From positions 13,710,001 to 13,774,000 of the forward strand of contig CM073321.1 of assembly GCA_037043015.1 (NCBI GenBank): 64,000 nt of DNA, written 5' to 3'. The notes under the pieces are model-generated. The model saw only the letters and a program-made list of their open reading frames with translations. It was not told the origin of the DNA and did no database searches. The stretch comes from Bryum argenteum (lineage: Eukaryota; Streptophyta; Bryopsida; Bryales; Bryaceae). Of this stretch, positions 11,908 to 22,894 are shown in pieces (within the stretch, counting starts at the first letter, position 1; every line of letters starts with the position of its first letter). Both the position numbers and the translations under genes were made by a program.

Positions 11908-12642
11908 ATGGATGAATCCGCTAGCGGTAGTGAGAAAGGAAAAGAGATAGGCCAGAGAAAGAAGAAGCGGAGGGGTGGTACGAAGTTTATTAATTCTAAA
12001 GCGCAGAGGCGTAGTGCTTTGCGGAAGCGCGATGGGAGAAGTTGTAGCGGCGATGATCGGGAGCTAGACGTGTATGACATCTTGATCGACGATGATGTTC
12101 TACCGCCATTCAGGCGGACTATCAAAATGCGATCGCTCAACCTCAACAGTGTCCCGGAGAGTGTCGGGACAGACGATGCTGAACACGAGGAGGAGGAAGG
12201 GTGTAGAACGCAGTTTAGGACATCTAGCGCGACTGTATGCGTGGATGGGGATGACGATGGAGGTGTAGACTCTACAAATGTGGTAATTATGTAATCTATG
12301 TTACAAATATGTTGATATTTCTAAGAGTCAAAATATTACCGAATTCGTTTATGGATTAACATCAACATGTGTTGTCTTCGGGGTCGCAGAGAATTGGAAG
12401 AGGAAGACGATCAATCTGGAGAAGAAGCTCCAATGTTTGAGGAGAAAAGAGTCACTGATATGGCCGAGAGAGCAGAAGCCTCCACTGATCAGGACGCACA
12501 GAATGATGTAGCGGATGGATATGAGATAAGTGTTGAAGAATTAGAGGAGGTACATGAAAAACCTTACTTCTTGGTATATTGGGAGGATCTAGGGTTGATT
12601 AAGTATAGAATCAACGAGAGTCCATTCTTCGGTTCGATGTAG
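11908..12642 (+). CDS. Small acidic/basic nuclear-type protein, two exons
   Basis: Not recognised. Exon 1 (ATG at 11908) encodes a basic patch (GQRKKKRRGGTKF, then KAQRRSALRKRDGRS) that should act as a nuclear localisation signal, followed by acidic runs (DDAEHEEEEG, DGDDDGGVD). A gtaatt donor lies after 12285. A second exon resumes about 12390 (RELEEEDDQSGEEAPMFEEK) and ends at 12640-12642 after EKPYFLVYWEDLG. The exact acceptor is uncertain. It faces away from the Mutator-like transposase and may be an accessory gene of that element or an unrelated host fragment. Confidence 0.4.
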
Positions 12643-13089
12643 TGAGAACTTTTGACATTACAGATTTCCTTGATATATATAGACGCATGATTGTTTCATG
12701 GTATACTATTGTTGAGTGTGACATGATTCGCATGTGTATGTTAAAACGGTCGACCAAGAATGAGCAGGTAAATGACATGTCGTAATTTCAGAGTGGCATG
12801 AAAGAGTATGTGCATATATAAGCATTCACCTCTAGAGATTAGATAAGTTTTCAGGAAACGCAAACGTAGATTACGATTTAGTAGTATTTTTGAAAGAAAG
12901 ATGTAAACAACTATTAAATACATGTTTGTTCAATGTCGTAAATATAAATCATAAAAATAACTATTCCAGTGACTCAGTACGGAGAAAATGAAAACAATAC
13001 ATAGTGTTGGTGAAATTATCCCGAACAAAAGCTGATACCCGAGCTCAGAAGCACCTGACCTATTAAACAAAGCCATGTTTCTGCTACCC
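12643..13089. other. AT-rich intergenic sequence
   Basis: No gene or repeat is supported here. It lies between the small two-exon gene and the GC-rich minisatellite. Confidence 0.5.
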
Positions 13090-13512
13090 CCCATGGCACG
13101 ATGCCCGCTACCCCTGGTAAAGGTCCTGCCGAGTACCAGAGAGGCCGGGTACCGTCGAGGCGGGCCCGGCAAGGCCGGGTACCGGCCAAGGTGGCCCGGC
13201 GAGACTGGGTAACAACAACGAGATCTCGGAGAGGCCGGGTAGCTGCGACCAAGCCCGGAAAGCCGGGTACCAGCGTGGCTAGCACGGCGATGTCGGGGAC
13301 CGCCGAGCTGGCCCGGCAAGCCGGGTACCAGCAAGGCTGGCCCGGCAATCCGGGTACCAGCAAGGCTGGTCCGGCAAACCGGGTACCAGCAAGGCTGGCC
13401 CGGCGAGGCGGGGTACGAGCAAGTCTGGCCCGGCGAGGCCGGGAACCAGCGAGCTGGCCCGGCTAGCCGGGTACCAGCAGGGCTGGCCCGGCAAGGCCTG
13501 TCAGAGCCACCT
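13090..13512. repeat. 29-bp GC-rich minisatellite
   Basis: About 13 diverged tandem units of roughly 29 bp are built on gccgggtaccagcaaggctg followed by gcccggcaa, many with a KpnI site. The units toward 13500 are the most alike. The array ends about 12 bp before the LTR at 13513. Frames across it on both strands (WYPxxRAS and its inverse) are repeat artefacts. Confidence 0.85.
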
Positions 13513-14804
13513 TGTCGCGCACCTCTCCTTGAGGAGTGCCCGCAACACCAAGGGCCCAAGGGGGACACCGGAGTGACGCCCGGGCCTTGGGGTGCCAAGG
13601 TGAAGGGAACCTAAGTGGGCCTAGTGTGGGAGAGGACCCCGGGCGTTGGAGACGCCTCTCACCCACGGAGACTAGGAGCCACGAGGGAATGGACATGAGA
13701 TTATGGAAGCTCATGTTGCCACGATTCCGGGATGCTAAGGAGCACCTCATTTGGAGGTGTGAGCTAAAAGTTATGGGAGTTGGAAGATTGTGGGACTAAA
13801 GGGAGTGCTGTCCAGGGACAGTGCTGGACTGGGAAGCTGGCCCGGGACTCCCGAATCTTCAGAGGGCATAACTCCCTCAATACTTGTCGGATTGAGGCAA
13901 GTAAGGTGTCTATCGGCATCTACTTGACGAGTAGATGTCGATAGAGTGGTCGCTCGTCGCGTTTGGATGCGGGACGAGGTAGATACGAGCCCTGGAAGGT
14001 TCGGGAAGTCTCCCGGGGCCTTCCAGCGGCTAAGGCATTGGGAGATTGGGTGGTCTTCCAAAACTAAGAGGTGTGAGGGTCCAGCCCTTCACCTAGGACC
14101 AGGGGGCTGCCGAATCCCACAGAGTATACTATGGGGAGGGCTGGTCTCCTCCCCACTCCCATGGTGCCTTGGTGGTGACCAAGGTGGGAGTCCCGAGTGG
14201 TGTGGCTAGTGTTGGGGCCTCACCATGGGGACTCCCAAGCCAAGGTGAGTCCCAATGGGTGGAGCTAGTGTTGGGGCTCCACCATGGGGACTCAAAGTGC
14301 AAAATGAGGCACGGTGGGTGGAGCTAGTGTTGGGGCTTCACCACGGTGGCTCATAAGGACAAGGTGAGTCCCGGTGGGGGAGCTAGTGTTGGGGCTTCAC
14401 CACGGGGACTCATATGGGCAAAATGAGGACCATGAGTGCTACCGATGTGGGGTGGTGTCTCACCGCCGGCGTTGTGATTACTTGGTGGCCTTGGGGTCAC
14501 CATGGTGGTCATGGGCGGTGGTGAGGAGACACCACCAAGTGCGGTTAGGCCGCGTGGTATGGGAGTGCCACCAAGTTGGGCCTTGGACATAAGTGGAAGT
14601 CCGCACCTAACCATTGGCTACCTACGAAGGGGTTGAGTCCCGTTTGCATGAGTAGGAGGGATTGATAACCAAGCGGTGAGCTTGGTGGTTGGTATGGAGA
14701 GCTAACTTTGTGCATGTGGGGATGTGCGAGTTAGCGCTCGTGACACTTGCTAGAGTTGGGAAAAAGTTGGTGTAAGCTAAGGTGAGCTAGCAAGGGTTGC
14801 GACA
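13513..14804 (+). mobile_element. Chromovirus LTR A (outer left LTR)
   Basis: A full-length 1292-bp LTR (TGTCGCGC to TGCGACA). It is followed by only 42 bp of element-internal sequence and then by a second complete LTR. No target duplication matches its left side (cacct) to the right end of the block (ttgag). Variant sites (aaagggagtg, agagggcat, cggattgagg, catatgggc, gtgcgagtt) agree with LTR B and disagree with the 3' LTR at 21605. Confidence 0.9.
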
Positions 14805-14846
14805 CTTGGTATCGAGCGGGCTTTTAGTACCCAAGTGCAAAGTTGT
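14805..14846 (+). other. 42-bp remnant of primer-binding region between two LTRs
   Basis: This sequence, cttggtatcgagcgggct and onward, equals the start of the element's internal region at 16138 except for a missing tg. It ends one base before the next LTR. It is what remains of the interior of the element to which LTR A belonged. Confidence 0.85.
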
Positions 14847-16137
14847 TGTCGCGCACCTCTCCTTGAGGAGTGCCCGCAACACCAAGGGCCCAAGGGGGAC
14901 ACCGGAGTGACGCCCGGGCCTTGGGGTGCCAAGGTGAAGGGAACCTAAGTGGGCCTAGTGTGGGAGAGGACCCCGGGCGTTGGAGACGCCTCTCACCCAC
15001 GGAGACTAGGAGCCACGAGGGAATGGACATGAGATTATGGAAGCTCATGTTGCCACGATTCCGGGATGCTAAGGAGCACCTCATTTGGAGGTGTGAGCTA
15101 AAAGTTATGGGAGTTGGAAGATTGTGGGACTAAAGGGAGTGCTGTCCAGGGACAGTGCTGGACTGGGAAGCTGGCCCGGGACTCCCGAATCTTCAGAGGG
15201 CATAACTCCCTCAATACTTGTCGGATTGAGGCAAGTAAGGTGTCTATCGGCATCTACTTGACGAGTAGATGTCGATAGAGTGGTCGCTCGTCGCGTTTGG
15301 ATGCGGGACGAGGTAGATACGAGCCCTGGAAGGTTCGGGAAGTCTCCCGGGCCTTCCAGCGGCTAAGGCATTGGGAGATTGGGTGGTCTTCCAAAACTAA
15401 GAGGTGTGAGGGTCCAGCCCTTCACCTAGGACCAGGGGGCTGCCGAATCCCACAGAGTATACTATGGGGAGGGCTGGTCTCCTCCCCACTCCCATGGTGC
15501 CTTGGTGGTGACCAAGGTGGGAGTCCCAGTGGTGTGGCTAGTGTTGGGGCCTCACCATGGGGACTCCCAAGCCAAGTGAGTCCCAATGGGTGGAGCTAGT
15601 GTTGGGGCTCCACCATGGGGACTCAAAGTGCAAAATGAGGCACGGTGGGTGGAGCTAGTGTTGGGGCTTCACCACGGTGGCTCATAAGGACAAGGTGAGT
15701 CCCGGTGGGGGAGCTAGTGTTGGGGCTTCACCACGGGGGACTCATATGGGCAAAATGAGGACCATGAGTGCTACCGATGTGGGGTGGTGTCTCACCGCCG
15801 GCGTTGTGATTACTTGGTGGCCTTGGGGTCACCATGGTGGTCATGGGCGGTGGTGAGGAGACACCACCAAGTGCGGTTAGGCCGCGTGGTATGGGAGTGC
15901 CACCAAGTTGGGCCTTGGACATAAGTGGAAGTCCGCACCTAACCATTGGCTACCTACGAAGGGGTTGAGTCCCGGTTGCATGAGTAGGAGGGATTGATAA
16001 CCAAGCGGTGAGCTTGGTGGTTGGTATGGAGAGCTAACTTTGTGCATGTGGGGGATGTGCGAGTTAGCGCTCGTGACACTTGCTAGAGTTGGGAAAAAGT
16101 TGGTGTAAGCTAAGGTGAGCTAGCAAGGGTTGCGACA
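14847..16137 (+). repeat. 5' LTR of chromovirus copy 1 (LTR B)
   Basis: A 1291-bp LTR, TGTCGCGC to TGCGACA, very close to LTR A including shared variants. The last 15 bp before it belong to the primer-binding remnant of another copy. It would supply promoter and polyadenylation signals; no TATA box can be assigned with confidence. Confidence 0.92.
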
Positions 16138-16155
16138 CTTGGTATCGTGAGCGGG
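16138..16155 (+). other. Primer-binding site, initiator-Met tRNA type
   Basis: The sequence immediately after the LTR, cttggtatcgtgagcggg, resembles the TGGTATCAGAGC primer site complementary to the 3' end of plant initiator methionine tRNA, the common primer of Ty3/gypsy and copia elements. The match is good for the first eight bases and imperfect after. Confidence 0.6.
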
Positions 16156-16189
16156 CTTTTAGTACCCAAGTGCAAAGTTGTGAGGAGCA

Positions 16190-17630
16190 ATGGGCAAGAA
16201 GAAGACCATTGAGGGTGATGAGCCCGGAGCTTCCAAGCGGCCACGCACGAGGGGGAACAAAGACCCCGATCCTACAAGTGAGGCTCATTCTCATGACTCC
16301 AATGAGCAAGTCGCCACTAGTGAGGGCAATGAGCAAATGGAATTGTCACTTCAAGAGGAGCCCTTGGGTGAAGAGGAGCGCTCTAGGTCGAGACGCCTAG
16401 AGTCTTCCCAAGGGGTGGAAAAACAAGATCCTCAATTGGCTTTCCAAATGAGAATGCTTGAGTTCATGGACTCCGTGAATCAAGAGCTCAAGCGTGGGAA
16501 GGAAGAAAGGGATCGCCAAGAGAGGTTGATTGAACACCTCATGATGCAAGGGTCCCGACCTTCATCTTCCACCAAAAAGTTGGCTAAGGTAAACATGCCA
16601 AGCACCTTCTCGGGACTTGGTAAGGCAAGGAAGGTGAAGGAATTCCTTCTTGAGATGGATAACTACTATGATGTCCAAAAGCCGGATGAGGAGGACAAGG
16701 TTTCCATTGCGGTGACATTTCTCAAGGATCATGCTCTTCAATGGTGGACAAGCAAAAAGGAGCAAGAGCCGGAGTTGGTGGCAAACTTGACTTGGGGTGG
16801 CTTCAAAGACTTGTTGAGTGAACGCTTCACACCGTAGTATCGGGAGTTGAGGGAAGGCATGAACTTGGTGCAAATGAGGCACACCGGGTCTCTCAAGGCC
16901 TATGTGCGTGACTTCAATGCCCAAATGAATGCCACACCCAAGATGGATGAGTTCTCTAAGAAGTGCATCTTTTTGGGTGGGCTTCAAAAGTGGGTGGTGG
17001 ATGCCTTGTTCAAGTTCCCAAAACTTCCGAGGATGTGGCGGGCATCATCAAGATTGTTGAAAGGATTGAGGTGATGGACCCGAGAGGAAGTCAAGTGGCC
17101 CCTCTCAACAAAGCGGATCAAATAGGAATGCGGCTCGAGGCAAAGAGCGCAAGAAGTTTGGCTTTGGCAACAAACACAAGGGACAAGTGGATGGTGGAGC
17201 CTCTAACAAAAGGGAACACCAAGGGGGAAAGCCATCTAAAGGGGGAGACAAAGGTGATGACACCAAGGCCAAGAGGTGCCATGGTTGTGGCAAGATTGGC
17301 CACTTCATTGCGGAGTGCCCCGACAAGAAGGTGAGTACCATTGCAAGTCTTGCTTGTGTTGAAGACCGCATACTAGAAGGAGGTTTTGTGGCCAAGGCAA
17401 GTAGCCTCAAGCCAAGGCCGGGCCTCTTGTTTCTTGAGGCCCAAGTGAAGGACAAAGATGTCTCATGTTTGGTTGATACGGGGGCAACGCACTCCTTCAT
17501 GAGTCCCAAACTAGCAAGGGAGTTGGGCTTGCCACCGCAAAAAGGCAAGCAAGCCCATCAATGTGCGTTTTGCAAAAGGGCGAACCGCACAAGACGGAGG
17601 AAGTGGCGTTGCAAGTGACCTTGAAGTGTG
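16190..17630 (+). pseudogene. gag: Chromovirus copy 1 gag and protease region
   Basis: The frame opens MGKKKTIEGDEPG at 16190 and runs through a helical capsid region (TFLKDHALQWWTSKK at about 16720). A TAG at 16834-16836 interrupts it, after FTP. Further frame changes near 17030 and 17240 precede a CCHC zinc knuckle (CHGCGKIGHFIAEC, about 17279-17320). The protease active site is the DTG at about 17474 (CLVDTGATHSF). In copy 2 the site of the TAG has a 1-bp loss instead, so the two copies decayed independently there. Confidence 0.85.
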
Positions 17631-20600
17631 GGACATTGGAGTTTGTTGAGAATTTCACATTATGTGAGATGGATGAGGTAGACCTCATCTTAGGGGATAC
17701 CTTCTTTGAGGCGCACACGGTGGATGTGAGGCGCAAGCCAAAGACGGTTAGTGGTGCGCCGTGATGGCAAGGAGTTAGTGTTGAAGTTAACTCGTGGCCC
17801 TTCAATAGCGGGGGCAAATTAAACTTGGTCTCTTTAGACCAAATGTTGGAACATCAATTTGTGGTGATGGCTCGTGAAGAGCAACTTGGGCATGAGGGGA
17901 AGGGGGTGCAACAACCACTTCCCAAAGTAATTCAAGAGGTGTTGGCCAAGTACAAGGATGTGCTTACCAATGAGTTACCCAAAGAGCTACCCCCAAGAAG
18001 AGAAGTGGATCACAAGATCGAGGTGCTACCGGAGCCGAGCCACCTTCTAAGGCACCTTATCGGTTAAACCAAAAAGAGTTGATGGAGCTAAAGAAGCAAC
18101 TAAACGACTTGTTGAAAGGGGTTATGTGAGACCAAGCAAGTCACCATATGGTGCACCGGTCCTCTTTGTGGACAAGAAGGATGGCAAGCTTAGGATGTGC
18201 ATTGATTATAGGGCCTTGAATAAGGTGACCATCAAGAACAACTACCCTTTGCCTCGAATTGATGATCTCTTTGATAGATTGGCGGGAGCTAAGTACTTTA
18301 GTCGCATAGACTTGAAGTCGGGTTACTACCAAATCCGCATTGCGGATGCGGATGTGGAAAAGACCGCGTGCCGCACAAGGTATGGGTCTTATGAGTTCCT
18401 TGTGATGCCCTTTGGGTTGTGCAATGCACCCTCAACATTCACAACCCTTATGAACACCATCTTTCGAGAGGAAATGGATGACTTTGTGATTGTCTACATC
18501 GATGACATCTTGGTGTTTTCCAAGACGGCCGAGGAACATGCAAGGCACCTTGAGGCGTCTTTCATGAAGCTTAGAGACAACAAGCTTTATGCTAATGGGG
18601 AAAAGAGTGAGTTTGCACAACTTGAGATGGAGTTCTTGGGCCATGTGGTTACCGGAGATGGAATCAAGCCGGACATGAAGAAGGTGAAGGCAATTCAAGA
18701 GTGGAAGCGGCCTTCTACACAAAAAAGAGACTTAGGTCATTCCTTGGCCTAGCAAACTACTATCGCCGCTTCATACGCAACTTCTCTAAGATTGCCAAGC
18801 CTTTGTCCGACTTGTTGAAAAAGGGGTGAACCAAGTATGGGATGAATTTTGCTACCAAGCCTTTGAGGAACTCAAGAACAAGTTGTCATCTCCACCGGTG
18901 TTGAAGTTCCCCGAGTTTGATAAGCCCTTTGAGGTCCACACAGATGCAAGTGACTTTGCCATTGGAGGCGTCTTGATGCAAGATGGTAGGCCAATTGCCT
19001 ATGAGAGCAAGAAGTTGGATGGGTGTCAAAGGAGATGGCCAACTCACGAGAAGGAGCTCTTTGCGGTGGTGCATTGTTTGAAGACATGGCAACATTACTT
19101 GGGGTTGCACAAGACTAGGTCTACACCGATAATGTGTCTTTGAAGTATTTTGAGACACAAGCACAAATGAGTGCCAAACAATTGAGGTGGCATGATACTT
19201 TGGCGCTCATGAATGTGGACTTGATCCACAAACCGGGCCGTGACAATGTGGTGCCGGATGCGCTAAGTAGAAAGGAAGAGTTTCATGCCATGAGCACCAC
19301 CCAAGTCTTGCGGCTCATGTATAAGGGTGAAGGCAATTGGGAACGGCGGATAAGAGAGGGGTACATGAAGGACCCCGAGGCACAACAAATGCTTGGTGAT
19401 CTTAGGAAGGGCAAGAAGCTCAAGGAGATCAAGTTGGTGAATGGATTGCTCAAGTATAAGCAAAGTAGGGTGTATGTTCCTCAAGGCAAGCTTAGATTGT
19501 TGGTTTTGAAGGAGGAACATGATAGTCCCATAGCCGCCATAGGGAGAAAAGGCTACCATTGCAACGGTGTCAAGGAGGTACTATTGGCCGGGATGAAAGA
19601 TGACATAACCCACTTTGTGAAGACTTGTGTGAAGTGCCAACTTAACCGGGCTTCATATCAAAAGCAAGCGGGCTTGTTGCAACCATTGCCAATTCCGCCG
19701 GGTCCTTGGCATAGTGTATCTATGGACTTCATCACAAGCCTTCCCGAGTCGCAAGGGTATGATGCCATCTTAGTGATGGTGGATCGGTTTAGCAAGTTGG
19801 CTCATATGGTGCCAACTAGAGGAACTGCAACTGCGCTTGAGACCGCCAAGATCTTTCTCGATGCATGGTGGAAGCATCACGGGTTGCCAAGAGTGATTGT
19901 GTCAGATCGAGACCCAAAGTTCACAAGTGCATTTTGGAGACATTTCTTTAGGAAGGTGGGAACCAAGTTGACATTTAGCACTGCCTTTCATCCCCAAACA
20001 GATGGGCAAACTGAAAGGGTGAATGGGGTCTTGAACCAATACTTGAGGAACTTTGTGAGTGCGGACCAACGTGATTGGGTAGACTATGTGGGGTTGGCGG
20101 AGTTCAGTTACAATGCGGCCACACACTCGGCGACTAAGGAGTCACCTTTCAAAGTGGCCTATGGAGTGGAGCCACTCCAACCTGCTGACTTAGCTCTCGA
20201 GGGGGCACATTCAACACCAGAGTTCAACCAAGATGGTGAAGACTTGGCCAAAAAGCGGGAACATATGTTGGAAAAAACCAAGTTGTTGTTGGAGAAGGCA
20301 AGAAGGCGCTATGAGAAGCAAGTCAATGCCGGAAGACGTGAAGTGGAGTATGAGGTGGAACAAAAGGTGTTGTTGAATGTGAAGAACTTCACCATGCCCG
20401 AAGGCCTCACTCCAAAGTTCATGTCCAAGTTTGCGGGTCCGTTTCCCATTGTGGAACGGGTGTTCAAAGATGTGTATAAGTTGGAGCTACCACCCGAGAT
20501 CAAAGTGCATCCAACATTCCATGTTTCATTGTTAAAGCCATTCAAGGAGGATACCTTGTGGCGGATCGCAAGCAAGTGATTCGGCCACCACCAGAGTTGG

Positions 20601-20806
20601 TTGGACAACATTTGGAATATGAGGTAGAGGCCATCCTCAAGAGTAGGAACCTCAAAAACAAGAGCAAGGAATACCTTGTGAAGTGGCGAGGATACCACGA
20701 GAAAGAAGCAACGTGGGTGGCGGCAAAGGACATGGTGAATGCTAAGGAGGTGGTGGAGAACTTTGAGAAGAATAGGAGCTCCAACAAGAAGCAACGTAGG
20801 CATTGA
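17561..20806 (+). pseudogene. pol: Chromovirus copy 1 pol: RT, RNase H, integrase, chromodomain
   Basis: Reverse transcriptase spans about 18060-18760 with the catalytic YIDD at about 18497-18508 and the conserved [11 protein letters not shown] box. RNase H follows (about 18900-19140, VHTDASDFAIGG). The integrase has its zinc-binding segment near 19530-19640 and a D,D,E core (about 19720-20110: MDFITSLP, VSDRDPKF). A chromodomain (EYLVKWRGYHEKEATWV) lies at about 20660-20720 and the frame stops at 20804. Small indels occur near 18030, 18113, 18725, 19116 and 20566 relative to copy 2, so no full polyprotein can be made. Confidence 0.9.
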
Positions 20807-21604
20807 TGAGGACATCAACCTCCGTAGTGGGGAGGATGACTTGTAGCTTGGGCGTAGATCCACAACACTTGTACTTGTTCTTTGGATTTGGCAATAAAGT
20901 TTGGCTTTGGTGTGTGCAAAGAGAAGAGTATGAGATGGAGTCCTAGTCTTGTACTTGTGCTAAGTTGGTGGAAGAGGGAGAAAAGAGATGTGAAACCGAG
21001 TTGGGAAGGCCGAGTAATGGGGACCAAGGCTAGGAGAAAGAGTGGATAAAACCATGAAGTCCCTTGGCCTTGGGCTTGTCCGGGCGGGGACAAGGTAATG
21101 GCGCGTGCTCATAAAAGCGCCACTCCCACAAACTAGTGCAAGCTAGTGCATGGGAGTCATGAACCCATGCCTTGAAAGAGATAGTGGGATCCGAGTTGGG
21201 CGGAACTTGGCATTACCCCCGTGCGATCGAGTCGTGGTGTAAAAGCCATCTTGGGTTTGCAACCAAGACAACTTGGTGGAAGCATTGAGGTCCAGCCTAG
21301 TAGTCAAGGAAGAAGTGTTAGGCTAGTGGAGCCTAACTTGGAGAGCCAAGGTAAGGGCAATCCAAGAGGGTCTCAAAGTAGGTGGGTCTAGAGTAATTTA
21401 GTTGCCTTGGAAGAAGTCCAGGGTACTAAACGGACCACCTAGTGACGACACCTTTGAGACTTTGCCAAAGTTTGAGAGTGCATTGTGGGGGTCGCGCCCT
21501 GGTGAAACACAATGCTGCACCAATGGGGATGGCAAATCAAGAGTTGGTGTGACCGACTACAAGTATAGTCGATGAGGGCATCGACTCCATTAGGTGGGGG
21601 TGAG
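20807..21604 (+). other. Chromovirus 3' noncoding region and polypurine tract
   Basis: About 800 bp with no coding potential lie between the pol stop and the 3' LTR; copy 2 has the same segment. It ends in a purine-rich run (taggtgggggtgag, 21591-21604) directly before the LTR, the expected position of the plus-strand primer. Confidence 0.75.
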
Positions 21605-22894
21605 TGTCGCGCACCTCTCCTTGAGGAGTGACCGCAACACCAAGGGCCCAAGGGGGACACCGGAGTGACGCCCGGGCCTTGGGGTGCCAAGGTGAAGGGA
21701 ACCTAAGTGGGCCTAGTGTGGGAGAGGACCCCGGGCGTTGGAGACGCCTCTCACCCACGGAGACTAGGAGCCACGAGGGAATGGACATGAGATTATGGAA
21801 GCTCATGTTGCCACGATTCCGGGATGCTAAGGAGCACCTCATTTGGAGGTGTGAGCTAAAAGTTATGGGAGTTGGAAGATTGTGGGACTAAAGTGAGTGC
21901 TGTCCAGGGACAGTGCTGGACTGGGAAGCTGGCCCGGGACTCCCGAATCTTCAGAGGGGCATAACTCCCTCAATACTTGTCGGAATGAGGCAAGTAAGGT
22001 GTCTATCGGCATCTACTTGACGAGTAGATGTCGATAGAGTGGTCGCTCGTCGCGTTTGGATGCGGGACAAGGTAGATACGAGCCCTGGAAGGTTCGGGAA
22101 GTCTCCGGGGCCTTCCAGCGGCTAAGGCATTGGGAGATTGGGTGGTCTTCCAAAACTAAGAGGTGTGAGGGTCCAGCCCTTCACCTAGGACCAGGGGCTG
22201 CCGAATCCCACAGAGTATACTATGGGGAGGGCTGGTCTCCCTCCCACTCCCATGGTGCCTTGGTGGTGACCAAGGTGGGAGTCCCGAGTGGTGTGGCTAG
22301 TGTTGGGGCCTCACCATGGGGACTCCCAAGCCAAGGTGAGTCCCAATGGGTGGAGCTAGTGTTGGGGCTCCACCATGGGGACTCAAAGTGCAAAATGAGG
22401 CACGGTGGGTGGAGCTAGTGTTGGGGCTTCACCACGGTGGCTCATAAGGACAAGGTGAGTCCCGGTGGGGCTAGTGTTGGGGCTTCACCACGGGGACTCA
22501 TATAGGCAAAATGAGGACCATGAGTGCTACCGATGTGGGGTGGTGTCTCACCGCCGGCGTTGTGATTACTTGGTGGCCTTGGGGTCACCATGGTGGTCAT
22601 GGGCGGTGGTGAGGAGACACCACCAAGTGCGGTTAGGCCGCGTGGTATGGGAGTGCCACCAAGTTGGGCCTTGGACATAAGTGGAAGTCCGCACCTAACC
22701 ATTGGCTACCTACGAAGGGGTTGAGTCCCGGTTGCATGAGTAGGAGGGATTGATAACCAAGCGGTGAGCTTGGTGGTTGGTATGGAGAGCTAACTTTGTG
22801 CATGTGGGGGATGTGCAGAGTTAGCGCTCGTGACACTTGCTACAGTTGGGAAAGAGTTGGTGTAAGCTAAGGTGAGCTAGCAAGGGTTGCGACA
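21605..22894 (+). repeat. 3' LTR of chromovirus copy 1
   Basis: A 1290-bp LTR ending TGCGACA at 22894. It differs from LTRs A and B at aaagtgagtg, agaggggcat, cggaatgagg, catataggc and gtgcagagtt, and near its end it has ctacagttggg and aaagagttgg, which none of the 5' LTRs show. The last two variants recur in the 3' LTR of copy 2. Confidence 0.92.

Larger units (their letters stand above)
14847..22894 (+). mobile_element. Ty3/gypsy chromovirus, copy 1 (8.05 kb)
   Basis: Two LTRs enclose a 5.47-kb interior with primer-binding site, gag zinc knuckle, aspartic protease, reverse transcriptase, RNase H, integrase and chromodomain, in the order that defines Ty3/gypsy chromoviruses. Chromodomains are thought to steer such elements toward modified histones. 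Multiple frameshifts and a nonsense codon make this copy non-autonomous. Its two LTRs disagree at several sites where the 3' LTR instead matches the solo LTR at 4804, and no target duplication is present, so it is probably a recombination product of two insertions. The right end lies inside the GHTHEDID-family pseudogene. Confidence 0.95.
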
